Assembly: GCF_046237015.1 (NCBI RefSeq)
Contig: NZ_JBJYIN010000009.1
Coordinates: 62,001 to 126,000, forward strand
Length of the DNA stretch: 64,000 nt
Source: JBJYIN01 sp046237015
GTDB taxonomy: Bacteria; Pseudomonadota; Gammaproteobacteria; Enterobacterales; Enterobacteriaceae
Reading direction: 5' to 3'
The position numbers and the translations under genes are program-made. Positions within the stretch are counted from its first letter, which is position 1. Each line of letters opens with the position of its first letter. Positions 8,823 to 19,063 of the stretch are shown here, in pieces. Below the pieces are notes generated by a model, which was not told the DNA's origin, did no database searches, and was given only the letters and a program-made list of their open reading frames with translations.

Positions 8823-10241
8823 CTAAACGTTTAAGAAATTTAGAATACCGTCAGCAGCTTTGCGTCCTTCAGCAATGGCGGTCACGACCAGATCGGAACC
8901 GCGCACGGCATCGCCACCCGCAAAGATTTTTGGATTGCTGGTCTGGAAAGCATTTTGATTGCCTTCTGGCGCAATAATACGTCCCTGTGTATCCAGCTCA
9001 ACGCTGTGCTCTGCTAACCACTCCATTTTGTGAGGGCGGAAACCAAATGCCATGATGACGGCATCCGCTTCCAGTACGTGCTCCGACCCTTCGACTATTT
9101 CAGGTCGGCGACGGCCATTGGCATCCGGTGCGCCTAATTCCGTACGGGCCATTCTGACACCACAGACTTTACCCGCGCCATTAATTTCAACGCTCAGTGG
9201 TTGCAGATTAAATTTGAATTCCACGCCTTCTTCGCGTGAATTTTTCACTTCACGCTTGGAGCCGGGCATATTCTCTTCATCACGGCGATAAGCGCAGGTG
9301 ACATGCGCCGCGCCCTGGCGAATTGAGGTTCGTACGCAATCCATCGCGGTATCGCCGCCGCCCAGAACGACCACGCGTTTGCCTTGCATGGTGATGTAAG
9401 GTTCTTCTGCTGAAGCTTCAAAACCCATTAACTGTTTGGTGTTGGCAATCAGGAATGGCAACGCATCGTAAACGCCGTGTGCATCCTCATTTTCTAACCC
9501 ACCGCGCATAGATTGGTAGGTTCCTACACCAAGGAACACCGAATCAAAGTCGTCCAGCAACGCTTTCATCTGGATATCTTTACCTACCTCGGTGTTTAGC
9601 CGGAATTCGATACCCATGCCGCTGAAAATTTCCCTACGTTTAACCATGACGTCTTTTTCAAGCTTGAACGCGGGGATACCAAAGGTCAGCAGACCGCCGA
9701 TCTCCGGATGGCGATCAAATACCACTGCCTGTACGCCATTGCGTGCCAGCACGTCGGCACAGGCGAGGCCAGCAGGGCCTGCACCGATGATGGCGACGCG
9801 TTTGCCGGTTGGCTGTACGTGAGAGACATCAGGCTTCCAGCCCATTTCAATCGCTTTATCATTGATATAGCGCTCGATATTACCGATGGTGACGGCACCA
9901 AATTCATCATTCAGCGTACAAGATCCTTCACACAGACGATCCTGTGGACAAACGCGGCCACACACTTCTGGCAGGCTGTTAGTCTGGTGTGATAACTCAG
10001 CCGCTTCGATAATTCGGCCTTCGTTAGCCAGCTTCAGCCAGTTAGGAATGTAGTTATGAACCGGGCACTTCCATTCGCAATAAGGGTTACCACAAGACAG
10101 GCAGCGATCTGCCTGCGCTTTGGACTGACTTTCTGAGAACGGCTCGTAAATTTCAACAAATTCAATTTTACGAATCTTTAGCGGCTTTTTGGGCGGATCA
10201 ACGCGCTGTAAGTCGATAAATTGGTAAACATTCTGACTCAT
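8823..10241 (-). CDS. gltD: Glutamate synthase (NADPH) small subunit
   Basis: GltD is the NADPH-oxidising subunit of GOGAT and passes electrons through FAD and iron-sulfur clusters to GltB for glutamate formation from glutamine and 2-oxoglutarate. The 472-residue product has N-terminal cysteine groups for two 4Fe-4S clusters (CLSCGNPYCEWKCPVHNYIP and CGRVCPQDRLCEGSC, about residues 46-107). It also has an FAD-binding GxGxxG motif (IIGAGPAGLACAD) and an NADPH-binding motif (VVVLGGGDTAMDC). It starts 10 bp after the gltB stop, so the two are co-translated. Confidence 0.97.
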   Translation of the reverse strand: MSQNVYQFIDLQRVDPPKKPLKIRKIEFVEIYEPFSESQSKAQADRCLSCGNPYCEWKCPVHNYIPNWLKLANEGRIIEAAELSHQTNSLPEVCGRVCPQDRLCEGSCTLNDEFGAVTIGNIERYINDKAIEMGWKPDVSHVQPTGKRVAIIGAGPAGLACADVLARNGVQAVVFDRHPEIGGLLTFGIPAFKLEKDVMVKRREIFSGMGIEFRLNTEVGKDIQMKALLDDFDSVFLGVGTYQSMRGGLENEDAHGVYDALPFLIANTKQLMGFEASAEEPYITMQGKRVVVLGGGDTAMDCVRTSIRQGAAHVTCAYRRDEENMPGSKREVKNSREEGVEFKFNLQPLSVEINGAGKVCGVRMARTELGAPDANGRRRPEIVEGSEHVLEADAVIMAFGFRPHKMEWLAEHSVELDTQGRIIAPEGNQNAFQTSNPKIFAGGDAVRGSDLVVTAIAEGRKAADGILNFLNV

Positions 10242-10251
10242 GATAAACCTC

Positions 10252-13200
10252 TTACTGCGCCTGAACCCGCAGCTCAGCTGCGGAACGACTACGGTGGCCC
10301 AACAATGCCTTCACATCACTCGACTTCGGTTTCACCAAGGCAAATTTCGGTGCCCATGTTGGCCAATTTGCGAGGATCTCTTCGCCACGTTGTGAACCGG
10401 TGTGTTGAACATGCTCAGTAATCAGGCCGCGCAAATGCTCTTCATGGATGGCCAACTGTTCTACGTCCAGCACTTCCACCAGCTCTGGGTTGACGCGTTT
10501 ACGGAATTCGCCGTCTTCGTCTAAGACGTAAGCGAAACCACCGGTCATGCCTGCGCCAAAGTTCACGCCGGTACGACCCAATACGCAGACGATACCACCG
10601 GTCATGTATTCACAACCGTTATCGCCGATGCCTTCAACAACGGTGATGGTGCCGGAGTTGCGCACGGCAAAACGTTCGCCCGCACGACCTGCTGCAAATA
10701 ACTTACCGCCTGTCGCACCGTAGAGGCAGGTATTACCGATGATGCTGGCTTCGTGACTACGGAAGGCAGAACCAACCGGTGGACGTACAGAAATGCTGCC
10801 GCCAGCCATCCCTTTACCGACGTAGTCATTGGCGTCGCCAGTGAGTGTGAGTTCCACACCGCCCGCATTCCAGACACCGAAGCTTTGTCCGGCAGTACCA
10901 GAGAAGTAGGCTTTAATCGGATCGCTTGCCTGACCCTGATCGCCATGCTGCGCAGCGATCACGCCGGAGAGCGTTGCACCCACGGAGCGGTCGGTATTGC
11001 GAATATCAAAGTAAAGCGATTTACTCTGTTTCGCTTCCACATAGGGTTGAGCCTGTGCCAGAAGTTCTTTATTCAGTAGACCCTTGTCGAATGATGGATT
11101 GCTTTCCGTACAATACAGCGCTTTGCCCGGCTGCGGTTGCGCGGTATACAGCAACGGAGACAGATCCAGTTTGTTCTGTTTCGCAGTAAAACCGTCGAGC
11201 TCAACCAGCAGGTCGGTACGGCCAATCAAATCAACCAGTCGACTAACGCCCAGTTCGGCCATCAGCAGGCGAGTTTCGTGCGCGATGAATTGAAAGTAAT
11301 TCGTTACGCGATCGGGCAGGCCATGGTAATGATCGCGGCGAAGTTTCTCATCTTGTGTCGCCACACCGGTCGCGCAGTTATTCAGGTGACAAATACGCAG
11401 ATATTTACACCCTAACGCGACCATAGGGCCGGTGCCGAAACCGAAACTTTCCGCCCCAAGAATCGCCGCTTTCACGATATCCAGACCGGTTTTCAGACCA
11501 CCGTCCACCTGTAGGCGGATTTTATGGCGCAGACCGTTGGCAACCAATGCCTGCTGTGTTTCAACCAGCCCCAATTCCCACGGACAACCTGCATATTTTA
11601 CGGAGGTTAGCGGGCTGGCGCCTGTCCCACCGTCATAGCCAGCAATGGTGATCAAATCGGCATAGGCTTTGGCAACCCCTGTTGCAATCGTGCCAACGCC
11701 CGGTTCAGAAACCAGTTTTACCGAAATCATGGCTTTCGGATTGACTTGCTTCAGATCGAAAATCAACTGTGCCAGATCTTCGATAGAGTAAATATCGTGG
11801 TGTGGCGGCGGCGAAATGAGGGTGACACCGGGGACTGAATAACGCAAACGGGCAATGTACGGCGTGACTTTATCTCCCGGTAACTGGCCGCCTTCTCCCG
11901 GTTTAGCGCCCTGAGCGACTTTAATCTGGATCACATCAGCGTTCACTAAATAGGCGGGCGTGACGCCAAAGCGACCAGAAGCCACCTGTTTGATACGGGA
12001 AACTTTGTTGGTGCCGTAACGCGTTGGGTCTTCGCCGCCTTCACCGGAGTTAGAGAAACCGCCGAGTCCGTTCATCGCCTCTGCCAATGATTCATGCGCT
12101 TCAGGACTGAGCGCGCCAATCGACATCGCTGCGGTATCAAAGCGTTTGAACATCTCCGTTGCGGGTTCAACCTCATCAATGGCTATAGCTGTGCCTTGCT
12201 GTGGTTTCAGCGCCAGCAAATCACGCAGGGTGGCGGCCGGTCGTTCATTCACCAGCTTCGCATACCGTTCGTAATCGCTGTATTCGCCGCTTTTAACGGC
12301 AGTTTGTAGCGTGGTAACGACATCCGGGTTGTAGGCATGGTATTCGCCGCCGTGTACAAACTTCAGCAGGCCGCCTTGTTCCAGCGTCTTGCGTTTTAGC
12401 CAGGCACGTTTAGAGAGATTCAGCAGGTCCTGTTCGAAATCGCCGAAGTTGGCCCCGCCAATACGGCTGACGACACCCTGAAAACATTGGGTAGACACGT
12501 CGTTGTGTAATCCCACGGCTTCAAACAATTTGGAACAGCGATAAGAGGCCACGGTAGAAATGCCCATCTTGGACATGATCTTGTACAGCCCTTTATTGAT
12601 GCCGTTACGATAGTTCAACATCACGACGCGATATTGTTTGTCGATCGTATGGCTATCCACCATCCGAGCCAGGGTTTCATAGGCGAGGTAAGGATAAATA
12701 GCGGTAGCGCCAAAGCCCAATAATACGGCGAAGTGGTGTGGATCGCGGGCACTAGCGGTTTCGACAATAATGTTAGCGTCACAGCGCAGGCTTTTCTCGA
12801 CCAAACGGCGCTGAATCGCACCTACCGCCATTGGCGCAGGTACGGGAAGGCGTTGTGCCGAAATCCCACGGTCAGACAGAACCAGCAAGACGGCACCATC
12901 GCGGACGTGGTTCTCGGCTGCGTCACACAGTTTCTCGATCGTCTCTTGCAGCGTCTGTTTTTCTGGTTCGAACGTCAGATCCAACACATCGGCGCGATAA
13001 TGCTGTTGATCTTGTGAGAGCAACTGTTTGAAGTCGGAATAAAGCAGGATGGGTGACTTAAAGCTCAAGCGGTGGGCTTGCCCTTCTGCTTCACAAAACA
13101 CATTCATTTCACGGCCAATGCAGGTTGCCAATGACATGACATGCGCTTCACGCAGTGGATCGATCGGCGGGTTCGTCACCTGAGCAAACTGTTGGCGGAA

Positions 13201-14712
13201 ATAGTCATAGATAATGCGTGGGCGGCTGGACAGCACGGCAAATGGCGTGTCATCTCCCATAGAGCCGGTGGCTTCCTGACCATTTTCCCCCAGTACGCGA
13301 ATGACTTGATCCAACTCTTCACTGCTGTAGCCAAACTGTTTCTGATAGGTTTCCAGTAGGGCATCATCAAATTCACGGCTACCGACCTGATCGTCTGGCA
13401 AATCTTCAAATGGAACCAGACGCTTAACGTTTTTCTCCATCCACTCTTTATACGGATGACGGCTTTTTAGATCGTCATCGGTTTCGGCAGAATGCAGAAT
13501 ACGCCCGATACGGGTATCGATCACCATGAGCTCACCAGGCCCGACCCGTCCTTTTTCAATGACTTCGTCCGGTTGGTAATCCCATATACCGACTTCAGAC
13601 GCACAGGTGATCAGTTTGTCTTTGGTGATGACATAACGTGCCGGGCGCAGACCATTACGATCCAGGTTACAAGCCGCATAGCGGCCATCGGACATGACAA
13701 TCCCCGCTGGGCCATCCCAGGGTTCCATATGCATGGAGTTGAAATCGAAGAACGCACGTAGTTCAGGGTCCATATCCGGGTTGTTCTGCCAGGCTGGCGG
13801 AACCAGCAGGCGCATAGCACGGATGATATCCATCCCGCCGCTGAGAAACAGTTCCAGCATGTTATCCAGCGAACTGGAGTCGGAGCCGGTTTCGTTAACG
13901 AAAGGGGCGGCATCCCGTAGGTCAGGGATAAGCGGGGTTTTGAATTTGTAAGCACGTGCCCGAGCCCATTGACGGTTCCCGGCAATGGTATTGATTTCAC
14001 CGTTATGCGCCAGATAGCGGAATGGTTGCGCTAATGGCCAACGTGGCACGGTGTTGGTAGAGAAACGTTGGTGGAACAGACAAATGGACGATTCAAGACG
14101 TAGATCGGCCAGATCGAGATAGAATTTTGGTAGATCCGCCGGCATACAGAGGCCTTTATAGATCGTGACCAGATTGGAAAAGCTACAAACGTAAAACTCT
14201 TTGTCTTCGATACGTTTTTCGATTCGCCGACGCGCCATGAACAAACGTCGTTCCATATCGCTCTGTAACCAGCCAGCCGGGGCATTAACAAATATTTGCT
14301 CAATGCGCGGCATTGACGACAGTGCAATCTCGCCCAATACATCAGGATTGGTTGGCACTTCGCGCCAGCCAAGTACCGAAAGCGTTTCATTTTGCAATTC
14401 TTCTTCTACAATCCGACGGGTGGCGCGCGCCTGATCTTCGTCCTGATTGAGAAACATCATACCAACGGCATAATTTTTGGCTAAACGCCAGCCGCGCTCT
14501 TCTGCGACCAGACGAAAGAAACGATCGGGTTTTTGAAGTAATAAGCCACAGCCGTCGCCGGTCTTGCCGTCAGCAAGGATCGCGCCACGGTGTTGCATTC
14601 TGGCCAGTGCGTGGATGGCCGTACGCACGACCTTGTGACTCGGCTCACCTTCTATATGGGCGATTAATCCGAAACCACAGTTATCTCTCTCTTGGGATGC
14701 ATCGTACAACAT
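10252..14712 (-). CDS. gltB: Glutamate synthase (NADPH) large subunit
   Basis: GltB carries the glutamine amidotransferase and FMN synthase sites of GOGAT. The 1486-residue precursor begins MLYDASQERDNC: in this family the first 11 residues are removed so that Cys12 becomes the N-terminal nucleophile. The order is class-II amidotransferase (12 to about 430), central domain, FMN barrel with the 3Fe-4S cysteines (CKYLRICHLNNC), and C-terminal beta-helix (GGSISV and GATGGKLFAAG repeats). It is divergent from yhcC across 657 bp that hold a CRP-like site. Confidence 0.98.
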   Translation of the reverse strand: MLYDASQERDNCGFGLIAHIEGEPSHKVVRTAIHALARMQHRGAILADGKTGDGCGLLLQKPDRFFRLVAEERGWRLAKNYAVGMMFLNQDEDQARATRRIVEEELQNETLSVLGWREVPTNPDVLGEIALSSMPRIEQIFVNAPAGWLQSDMERRLFMARRRIEKRIEDKEFYVCSFSNLVTIYKGLCMPADLPKFYLDLADLRLESSICLFHQRFSTNTVPRWPLAQPFRYLAHNGEINTIAGNRQWARARAYKFKTPLIPDLRDAAPFVNETGSDSSSLDNMLELFLSGGMDIIRAMRLLVPPAWQNNPDMDPELRAFFDFNSMHMEPWDGPAGIVMSDGRYAACNLDRNGLRPARYVITKDKLITCASEVGIWDYQPDEVIEKGRVGPGELMVIDTRIGRILHSAETDDDLKSRHPYKEWMEKNVKRLVPFEDLPDDQVGSREFDDALLETYQKQFGYSSEELDQVIRVLGENGQEATGSMGDDTPFAVLSSRPRIIYDYFRQQFAQVTNPPIDPLREAHVMSLATCIGREMNVFCEAEGQAHRLSFKSPILLYSDFKQLLSQDQQHYRADVLDLTFEPEKQTLQETIEKLCDAAENHVRDGAVLLVLSDRGISAQRLPVPAPMAVGAIQRRLVEKSLRCDANIIVETASARDPHHFAVLLGFGATAIYPYLAYETLARMVDSHTIDKQYRVVMLNYRNGINKGLYKIMSKMGISTVASYRCSKLFEAVGLHNDVSTQCFQGVVSRIGGANFGDFEQDLLNLSKRAWLKRKTLEQGGLLKFVHGGEYHAYNPDVVTTLQTAVKSGEYSDYERYAKLVNERPAATLRDLLALKPQQGTAIAIDEVEPATEMFKRFDTAAMSIGALSPEAHESLAEAMNGLGGFSNSGEGGEDPTRYGTNKVSRIKQVASGRFGVTPAYLVNADVIQIKVAQGAKPGEGGQLPGDKVTPYIARLRYSVPGVTLISPPPHHDIYSIEDLAQLIFDLKQVNPKAMISVKLVSEPGVGTIATGVAKAYADLITIAGYDGGTGASPLTSVKYAGCPWELGLVETQQALVANGLRHKIRLQVDGGLKTGLDIVKAAILGAESFGFGTGPMVALGCKYLRICHLNNCATGVATQDEKLRRDHYHGLPDRVTNYFQFIAHETRLLMAELGVSRLVDLIGRTDLLVELDGFTAKQNKLDLSPLLYTAQPQPGKALYCTESNPSFDKGLLNKELLAQAQPYVEAKQSKSLYFDIRNTDRSVGATLSGVIAAQHGDQGQASDPIKAYFSGTAGQSFGVWNAGGVELTLTGDANDYVGKGMAGGSISVRPPVGSAFRSHEASIIGNTCLYGATGGKLFAAGRAGERFAVRNSGTITVVEGIGDNGCEYMTGGIVCVLGRTGVNFGAGMTGGFAYVLDEDGEFRKRVNPELVEVLDVEQLAIHEEHLRGLITEHVQHTGSQRGEEILANWPTWAPKFALVKPKSSDVKALLGHRSRSAAELRVQAQ

Positions 14713-15369
14713 AATTAGTGAACCTCCCCAGGCTCTGTGTGACTCTCACAACCTACTGCGAGAAAGCACCTTGGCGTCGAGCGACTATTAACCCTGCCGC
14801 TCTCTTCTTCGGCCTCTCGTGACGGTCTCACAAGTGGTAAATGACTTGTTTTTAGAGGGAGTCTTCATTTACTGCATAAATATGACGAGTCGTGAACCCG
14901 TCAGGAAAGCTTCCAGCGGATTTCCAAATTAGCGAGAAAGCCCGTTCAGGTCAAATACCAATGCAAAATGTGCCAGTAAGGGATAATTTTTATTTATGGT
15001 TATGAAAATAAATGATTTTTATCGAAAAAATGCGTTTATTAGGCCGAACAACACCCGATCGAAGTGTGAGCTGTATCACTATGCTAAAGCATGCGTAACC
15101 CTTGTCCGTGCTGCATTATCTCTACGTATTAGCATATTGTGCTGTATATGAATACTTTTAGATTTAATGAAACTCTTTTTAAGAGTTACTTAATCTTCTT
15201 GTCAGATGAGCATACAGAATCAGAAAGATCACTGTGCTTTAAGGTGAGTTTATTTTCACTGGAAATGAATAAAAATTCATTTTATTGGGGTGTGCGTGAT
15301 TGATCGCGGTCATCGCGAGCGGGACGAGATAAGGATAGTCTGCATTTCCTCAAGGGAGCAGTTTAGAAT
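14713..15369. other. Divergent gltB-yhcC control region
   Basis: These 657 bp contain no supported gene. The part from about 14980 to 15300 is AT-rich, with several A/T tracts that would suit IHF, Lrp or H-NS binding. In E. coli gltBD is controlled by Lrp, IHF and CRP (established knowledge). One good CRP-like site is visible at 15065-15080. Exact promoters for gltB and yhcC could not be assigned by eye. Confidence 0.55.
15065..15080. promoter_or_regulatory. Putative CRP-cAMP site
   Basis: TGTGA-GCTGTA-TCACT matches the TGTGA-N6-TCACA consensus at 9 of 10 conserved positions with correct spacing. It lies about 350 bp upstream of gltB and 290 bp upstream of yhcC, so either or both could be targets. 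Confidence 0.6.
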
Positions 15370-16317
15370 ATGCAATTGCAAAAATTAATCAATATGTTTG
15401 GTGTAAATCTTCAGCGCCGCTATGGCGAGAAGATCCATAAGTTGACTTTACACGGTGGTTTTAATTGCCCGAACCGGGACGGTACGCTGGGGCGAGGGGG
15501 CTGTACATTTTGTCATGTTGCCTCTTTTGCCGATGAAGGCATGCAACAGCGCAGTATCGCCGCGCAATTGGAGGTACAGGCGGAGAGGGTTAATCGAGCG
15601 AAACGCTATCTGGCTTATTTTCAGGCCTACACCAGTACTTATGCTGAAGTGCAGGTGCTGGAGAGGATGTATCAGGAAGCATTAAAGCAAGCCGAAATGG
15701 TTGGACTGTGTGTAGGAACCCGCCCTGATTGTGTACCGGATGCGGTGCTGGATTTGTTGTCTGGTTACCATCAACAGGGCTATGAGGTCTGGTTGGAACT
15801 GGGATTGCAGAGTGCCAGTGATAAAACATTGCATCGCATTAATCGCGGCCATGATTTTGCGTGTTATCAACAGACGGTACGGCGTGCTCATGAGCGAGGG
15901 CTCAATGTTTGCTGTCACTTGATTGTGGGCCTTCCGGGGGAAGATGCCGCGCGTTGTCTATTGACGCTGGAACAGGTTATTGAGACTGGCGTTGAAGGGA
16001 TTAAGTTACACCCTTTGCATATTGTGGAAGGCAGCATTATGGCCAAAGCCTGGCGGGCAGGGCGGTTACCCGTGCTGGAGTTGGCGCAATATGTCGAGAT
16101 AGCCGGAGAGATGATTCGTCATACCCCGCCAGACATTATCTATCATCGTATTTCGGCCAGCGCCCGGCGTCCGACGTTACTCGCGCCGCTTTGGTGTGAA
16201 AATCACTGGACTGGCATGGTCGAACTGGATCGCTATCTGCAAGTCCATGGAGTTCAAGGCTCGGCATTAGGTCGCCCCTATCGGTACATTGATGTATCGC
16301 GGAAAACAACGAGTTGA
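15370..16317 (+). CDS. yhcC: TIGR01212-type radical SAM protein YhcC
   Basis: This is a cytoplasmic radical SAM enzyme of unproven substrate. The 315-residue product has family-type cluster cysteines Cys33, Cys45 and Cys48 in a C-x11-C-x2-C arrangement (NCPNRDGT...CTFC) instead of the usual C-x3-C-x2-C. The rest follows the Elp3/MiaB-type barrel, with GTRPDCVPD, ELGLQSASDKTL and IVGLPGED segments. It is divergent from gltB and upstream of arcB, as in E. coli. A GGGAG Shine-Dalgarno sequence precedes the start. Confidence 0.92.
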   Translation: MQLQKLINMFGVNLQRRYGEKIHKLTLHGGFNCPNRDGTLGRGGCTFCHVASFADEGMQQRSIAAQLEVQAERVNRAKRYLAYFQAYTSTYAEVQVLERMYQEALKQAEMVGLCVGTRPDCVPDAVLDLLSGYHQQGYEVWLELGLQSASDKTLHRINRGHDFACYQQTVRRAHERGLNVCCHLIVGLPGEDAARCLLTLEQVIETGVEGIKLHPLHIVEGSIMAKAWRAGRLPVLELAQYVEIAGEMIRHTPPDIIYHRISASARRPTLLAPLWCENHWTGMVELDRYLQVHGVQGSALGRPYRYIDVSRKTTS

Positions 16318-16377
16318 ATCTTCGGCGTATCGCCAATTTACGATATGATTTGATGGTCGTCACTAAGGGAAAACGCT

Positions 16378-18735
16378 ATGAAGCAAATCCGCCTGTTGGC
16401 TCAGTACTATGTTGATTTGATGGTAAAACTGGGGCTTGTCCGCTTTTCTCTGCTGTTGGCCTCGGTATTGGTACTGCTGGCCATGGTGGTGCAGATGGCT
16501 GTTACGCTATTGCTCAGTGGGGCGGTGGAAAGCATTGACGTTGTCCGCTCGGTTTTTTTTGGGCTGCTGATTACGCCATGGGCGGTTTACTTTCTTTCTG
16601 TGGTGGTGGAGCAGTTGGAGGAATCGCGTCAGCGGTTGTCAAAGCTGGTGGCCAAGTTGGAAGAGATGCGTCACCGGGATTTAGAGCTGAATGCACAATT
16701 GCAGGACAATATTGTGCAGCTCAATCAGGAAATTGCCGATCGTATCAAGGCTGAAGAGGCGCGTTTGCTGGTCGTGAGTCGCCTGAAAGAGGAAATGGCG
16801 CGTCGTGAACAGGCGCAGATTGAGCTGGAACAGCAATCGGCTCTGTTGCGATCTTTTCTGGATGCTTCACCAGACCTGGTTTATTACCGTAATGAAGATA
16901 AAGAGTTCTCTGGCTGCAACCGCGCCATGGAGCTATTGGTCGGGAAAAGCCAGAAACAGTTAGTTGGGTTAACGCCGCAGGATGTTTACTCTCCCGATAT
17001 TGCCGAGAAGGTGATGGAAACGGACGAAAAAGTGTTCCGTCACAACGTTTCCCTGACGTATGAACAATGGCTGGTGTATCCCGATGGCCGTAAAGCCTGT
17101 TTTGAGCTGCGCAAAGTCCCTTTTTACGATCGTATGGGGAAACGTCACGGGCTAATGGGGTTCGGACGAGACATAACGGAGCGTAAGCGCTATCAGGACG
17201 CGTTAGAAAATGCCAGTAGGGAGAAGACAACGTTTATCTCTACGATCAGCCATGAGCTCCGTACGCCGCTAAATGGCATCGTCGGATTAAGCCGCATCCT
17301 GTTGGATACCCAGCTTGATCCAGAGCAGCAGAAATACCTGAAAACCATTCATGTCAGCGCGATTACGCTAGGCAACATTTTTAACGATGTGATTGAGATG
17401 GATAAACAGGAACGGCGCAAAGTTCAGTTGGATAATCAACCAATAGATTTCACGGGTTTCCTGGTCGATCTGGAAAATTTGGGGGGATTACTTGCCCAGC
17501 CTAAAGGACTGAAGCTGAGAATGGATCTGCATTTGCCGCTGCCGCCGAAAGTGATTACTGACGGTACGCGTTTGCGGCAGATCCTCTGGAATCTGCTCAG
17601 TAATGCGGTGAAATTTACACCGCAGGGTGAAATTGTTGTGCGGGTATGGCATGAACAAGGTAATCGTCTGCGTTTTGATGTTGAAGATTCCGGCATGGGT
17701 ATCCCGGCAGATGAATTGGAAAAAATCTTTGCCATGTACTATCAGGTAAAAGACCAGCATGGTGGTAAACCCGCGACGGGGACGGGAATTGGCTTATCCG
17801 TTTCCAAACGGTTAGCCCAGAATATGGGCGGTGATATCCAGGTGACGAGTACACAAGGCCAGGGCTCTTGCTTCACGCTGACCGTGATCGCTCCGCGTGT
17901 CGATGAAAATGGCAATAAAGCAGACGATGATGATATGCCGTTACCGGCACTGAATGTTTTACTGGTTGAAGACATTGAATTAAATGTGGTGGTGGCGCGT
18001 TCAGTACTGGAAAAATTGGGTAATAGCGTGGAAGTTGCCATGACCGGGCAAGAAGCGCTGGATATGTTTGATCCCGATGAGTTTGATCTTGTGTTACTGG
18101 ACATTCAGCTGCCCGATATGACGGGGCTTGATGTTGCTCGCCAGCTACGTCAGCACTATGTTGATCGAAGCCTGCCGCCATTAGTCGCGTTAACGGCCAA
18201 CGTGCTGAAGGATAAAAAAGAGTATCTGGATGCTGGAATGGATGATGTGCTGAGTAAGCCTTTGTCAGTTCCTGCATTGACCGCCGTCATTAAGCAATAT
18301 TGGGACTATCAGACAACACCGTCTGATGAATCCGTTGCTCAGGAGGAGGAGGGCCGCATGGTGAATGAAGATTTGTTGGATATTGCGATGCTGGAGCAGT
18401 ATCTCGATTTGGTGGGGCCGAAATTGATTCACCAAAGCCTGGATATGTTTGAACAAATGATGCCTGGTTATCTGGCAATCCTTGATTCCAATATGACAGC
18501 CCGTGACCAGAAAGGTATTACGGAAGAAGGTCACAAAATTAAAGGTGCCGCAGGTTCCGTCGGGCTGCGTCATCTTCAGCAGATTGCGCAACAAATTCAA
18601 ACGCCAACGCTGCCAGCATGGTGGGATAACGTGCAGGAATGGATCGAGGAACTTAAACACGACTGGCGTCATGATGTTCAGGTTTTGCGTGATTGGGTGG
18701 CTAAGGTTGAAAAGGATACCAAGGACGTTTCTTAA
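16378..18735 (+). CDS. arcB: Anaerobic hybrid sensor kinase ArcB
   Basis: ArcB senses quinone redox state and phosphorylates ArcA. The 785-residue product has two membrane segments (about 22-47 and 57-77), a coiled-coil linker, and a PAS domain (about 153-270) with redox cysteines at 180 and 241, the E. coli positions. These are followed by a kinase domain with His292 (ISHELRTPLNG), a receiver domain with Asp575 (LLDIQLPD) and an HPt domain with His719 (EEGHKIKGAAGS). All three phosphorelay residues are present. ArcZ, which in E. coli represses arcA/arcB-linked expression, lies just downstream on the other strand. Confidence 0.98.
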   Translation: MKQIRLLAQYYVDLMVKLGLVRFSLLLASVLVLLAMVVQMAVTLLLSGAVESIDVVRSVFFGLLITPWAVYFLSVVVEQLEESRQRLSKLVAKLEEMRHRDLELNAQLQDNIVQLNQEIADRIKAEEARLLVVSRLKEEMARREQAQIELEQQSALLRSFLDASPDLVYYRNEDKEFSGCNRAMELLVGKSQKQLVGLTPQDVYSPDIAEKVMETDEKVFRHNVSLTYEQWLVYPDGRKACFELRKVPFYDRMGKRHGLMGFGRDITERKRYQDALENASREKTTFISTISHELRTPLNGIVGLSRILLDTQLDPEQQKYLKTIHVSAITLGNIFNDVIEMDKQERRKVQLDNQPIDFTGFLVDLENLGGLLAQPKGLKLRMDLHLPLPPKVITDGTRLRQILWNLLSNAVKFTPQGEIVVRVWHEQGNRLRFDVEDSGMGIPADELEKIFAMYYQVKDQHGGKPATGTGIGLSVSKRLAQNMGGDIQVTSTQGQGSCFTLTVIAPRVDENGNKADDDDMPLPALNVLLVEDIELNVVVARSVLEKLGNSVEVAMTGQEALDMFDPDEFDLVLLDIQLPDMTGLDVARQLRQHYVDRSLPPLVALTANVLKDKKEYLDAGMDDVLSKPLSVPALTAVIKQYWDYQTTPSDESVAQEEEGRMVNEDLLDIAMLEQYLDLVGPKLIHQSLDMFEQMMPGYLAILDSNMTARDQKGITEEGHKIKGAAGSVGLRHLQQIAQQIQTPTLPAWWDNVQEWIEELKHDWRHDVQVLRDWVAKVEKDTKDVS

Positions 18736-18782
18736 TACCGCTAGTGGTCGCTTGAAAGGGGTCGTTCGGTGATATACCGCGT

Positions 18783-18905
18783 AAAAAAAATGACCCCGAC
18801 CGAGGCCGGGGTGCGCGAATTATGCGCCAACACCAGGGAAACCATGCACCTGCATTTTAGATGTCAGGGGACGTGAGCTCGCAAGTGCGGATATTACTGC
18901 TTTAG
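18783..18905 (-). ncRNA. arcZ: ArcZ (RyhA/SraH) Hfq-dependent small RNA
   Basis: The sequence read on the minus strand contains the conserved ArcZ seed and 3' region: TTTCCCTGGTGTTGGCGC, then a TTCGCGC spacer. After this comes a GC-rich terminator hairpin (arms at 18793-18798 and 18807-18812) with eight T's (18783-18790). ArcZ sits between arcB and elbB, antisense to them, in E. coli, and the same is true here. A TATAGC -10 box (18912-18917) places the 5' end near 18905, giving about 120 nt, the E. coli size. In E. coli ArcZ activates rpoS translation and represses flhDC and other targets; the processed 3' fragment is the active form. The 5' half is divergent from E. coli. Confidence 0.9.
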
Positions 18906-19063
18906 CTAAGCGCTATAGCCCTAACTAAAGTACATCTTCATCAAGCAACAAAATAGCAAATGTGGAAATCTTTGTTACATGAATCATTAAAATGTGTGAT
19001 GTAGATTAGTGTTTGTCAATTAAAAAATCAATTAGTTGATGTAATGAAATGAGGGAAAAGATG

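Noticed and set aside
18787..18812. The GC-rich hairpin after arcB as an arcB terminator
   Set aside because: The T-run is on the minus-strand side (18783-18790), and the rest of the sequence matches ArcZ. Some bidirectional effect on arcB cannot be excluded.
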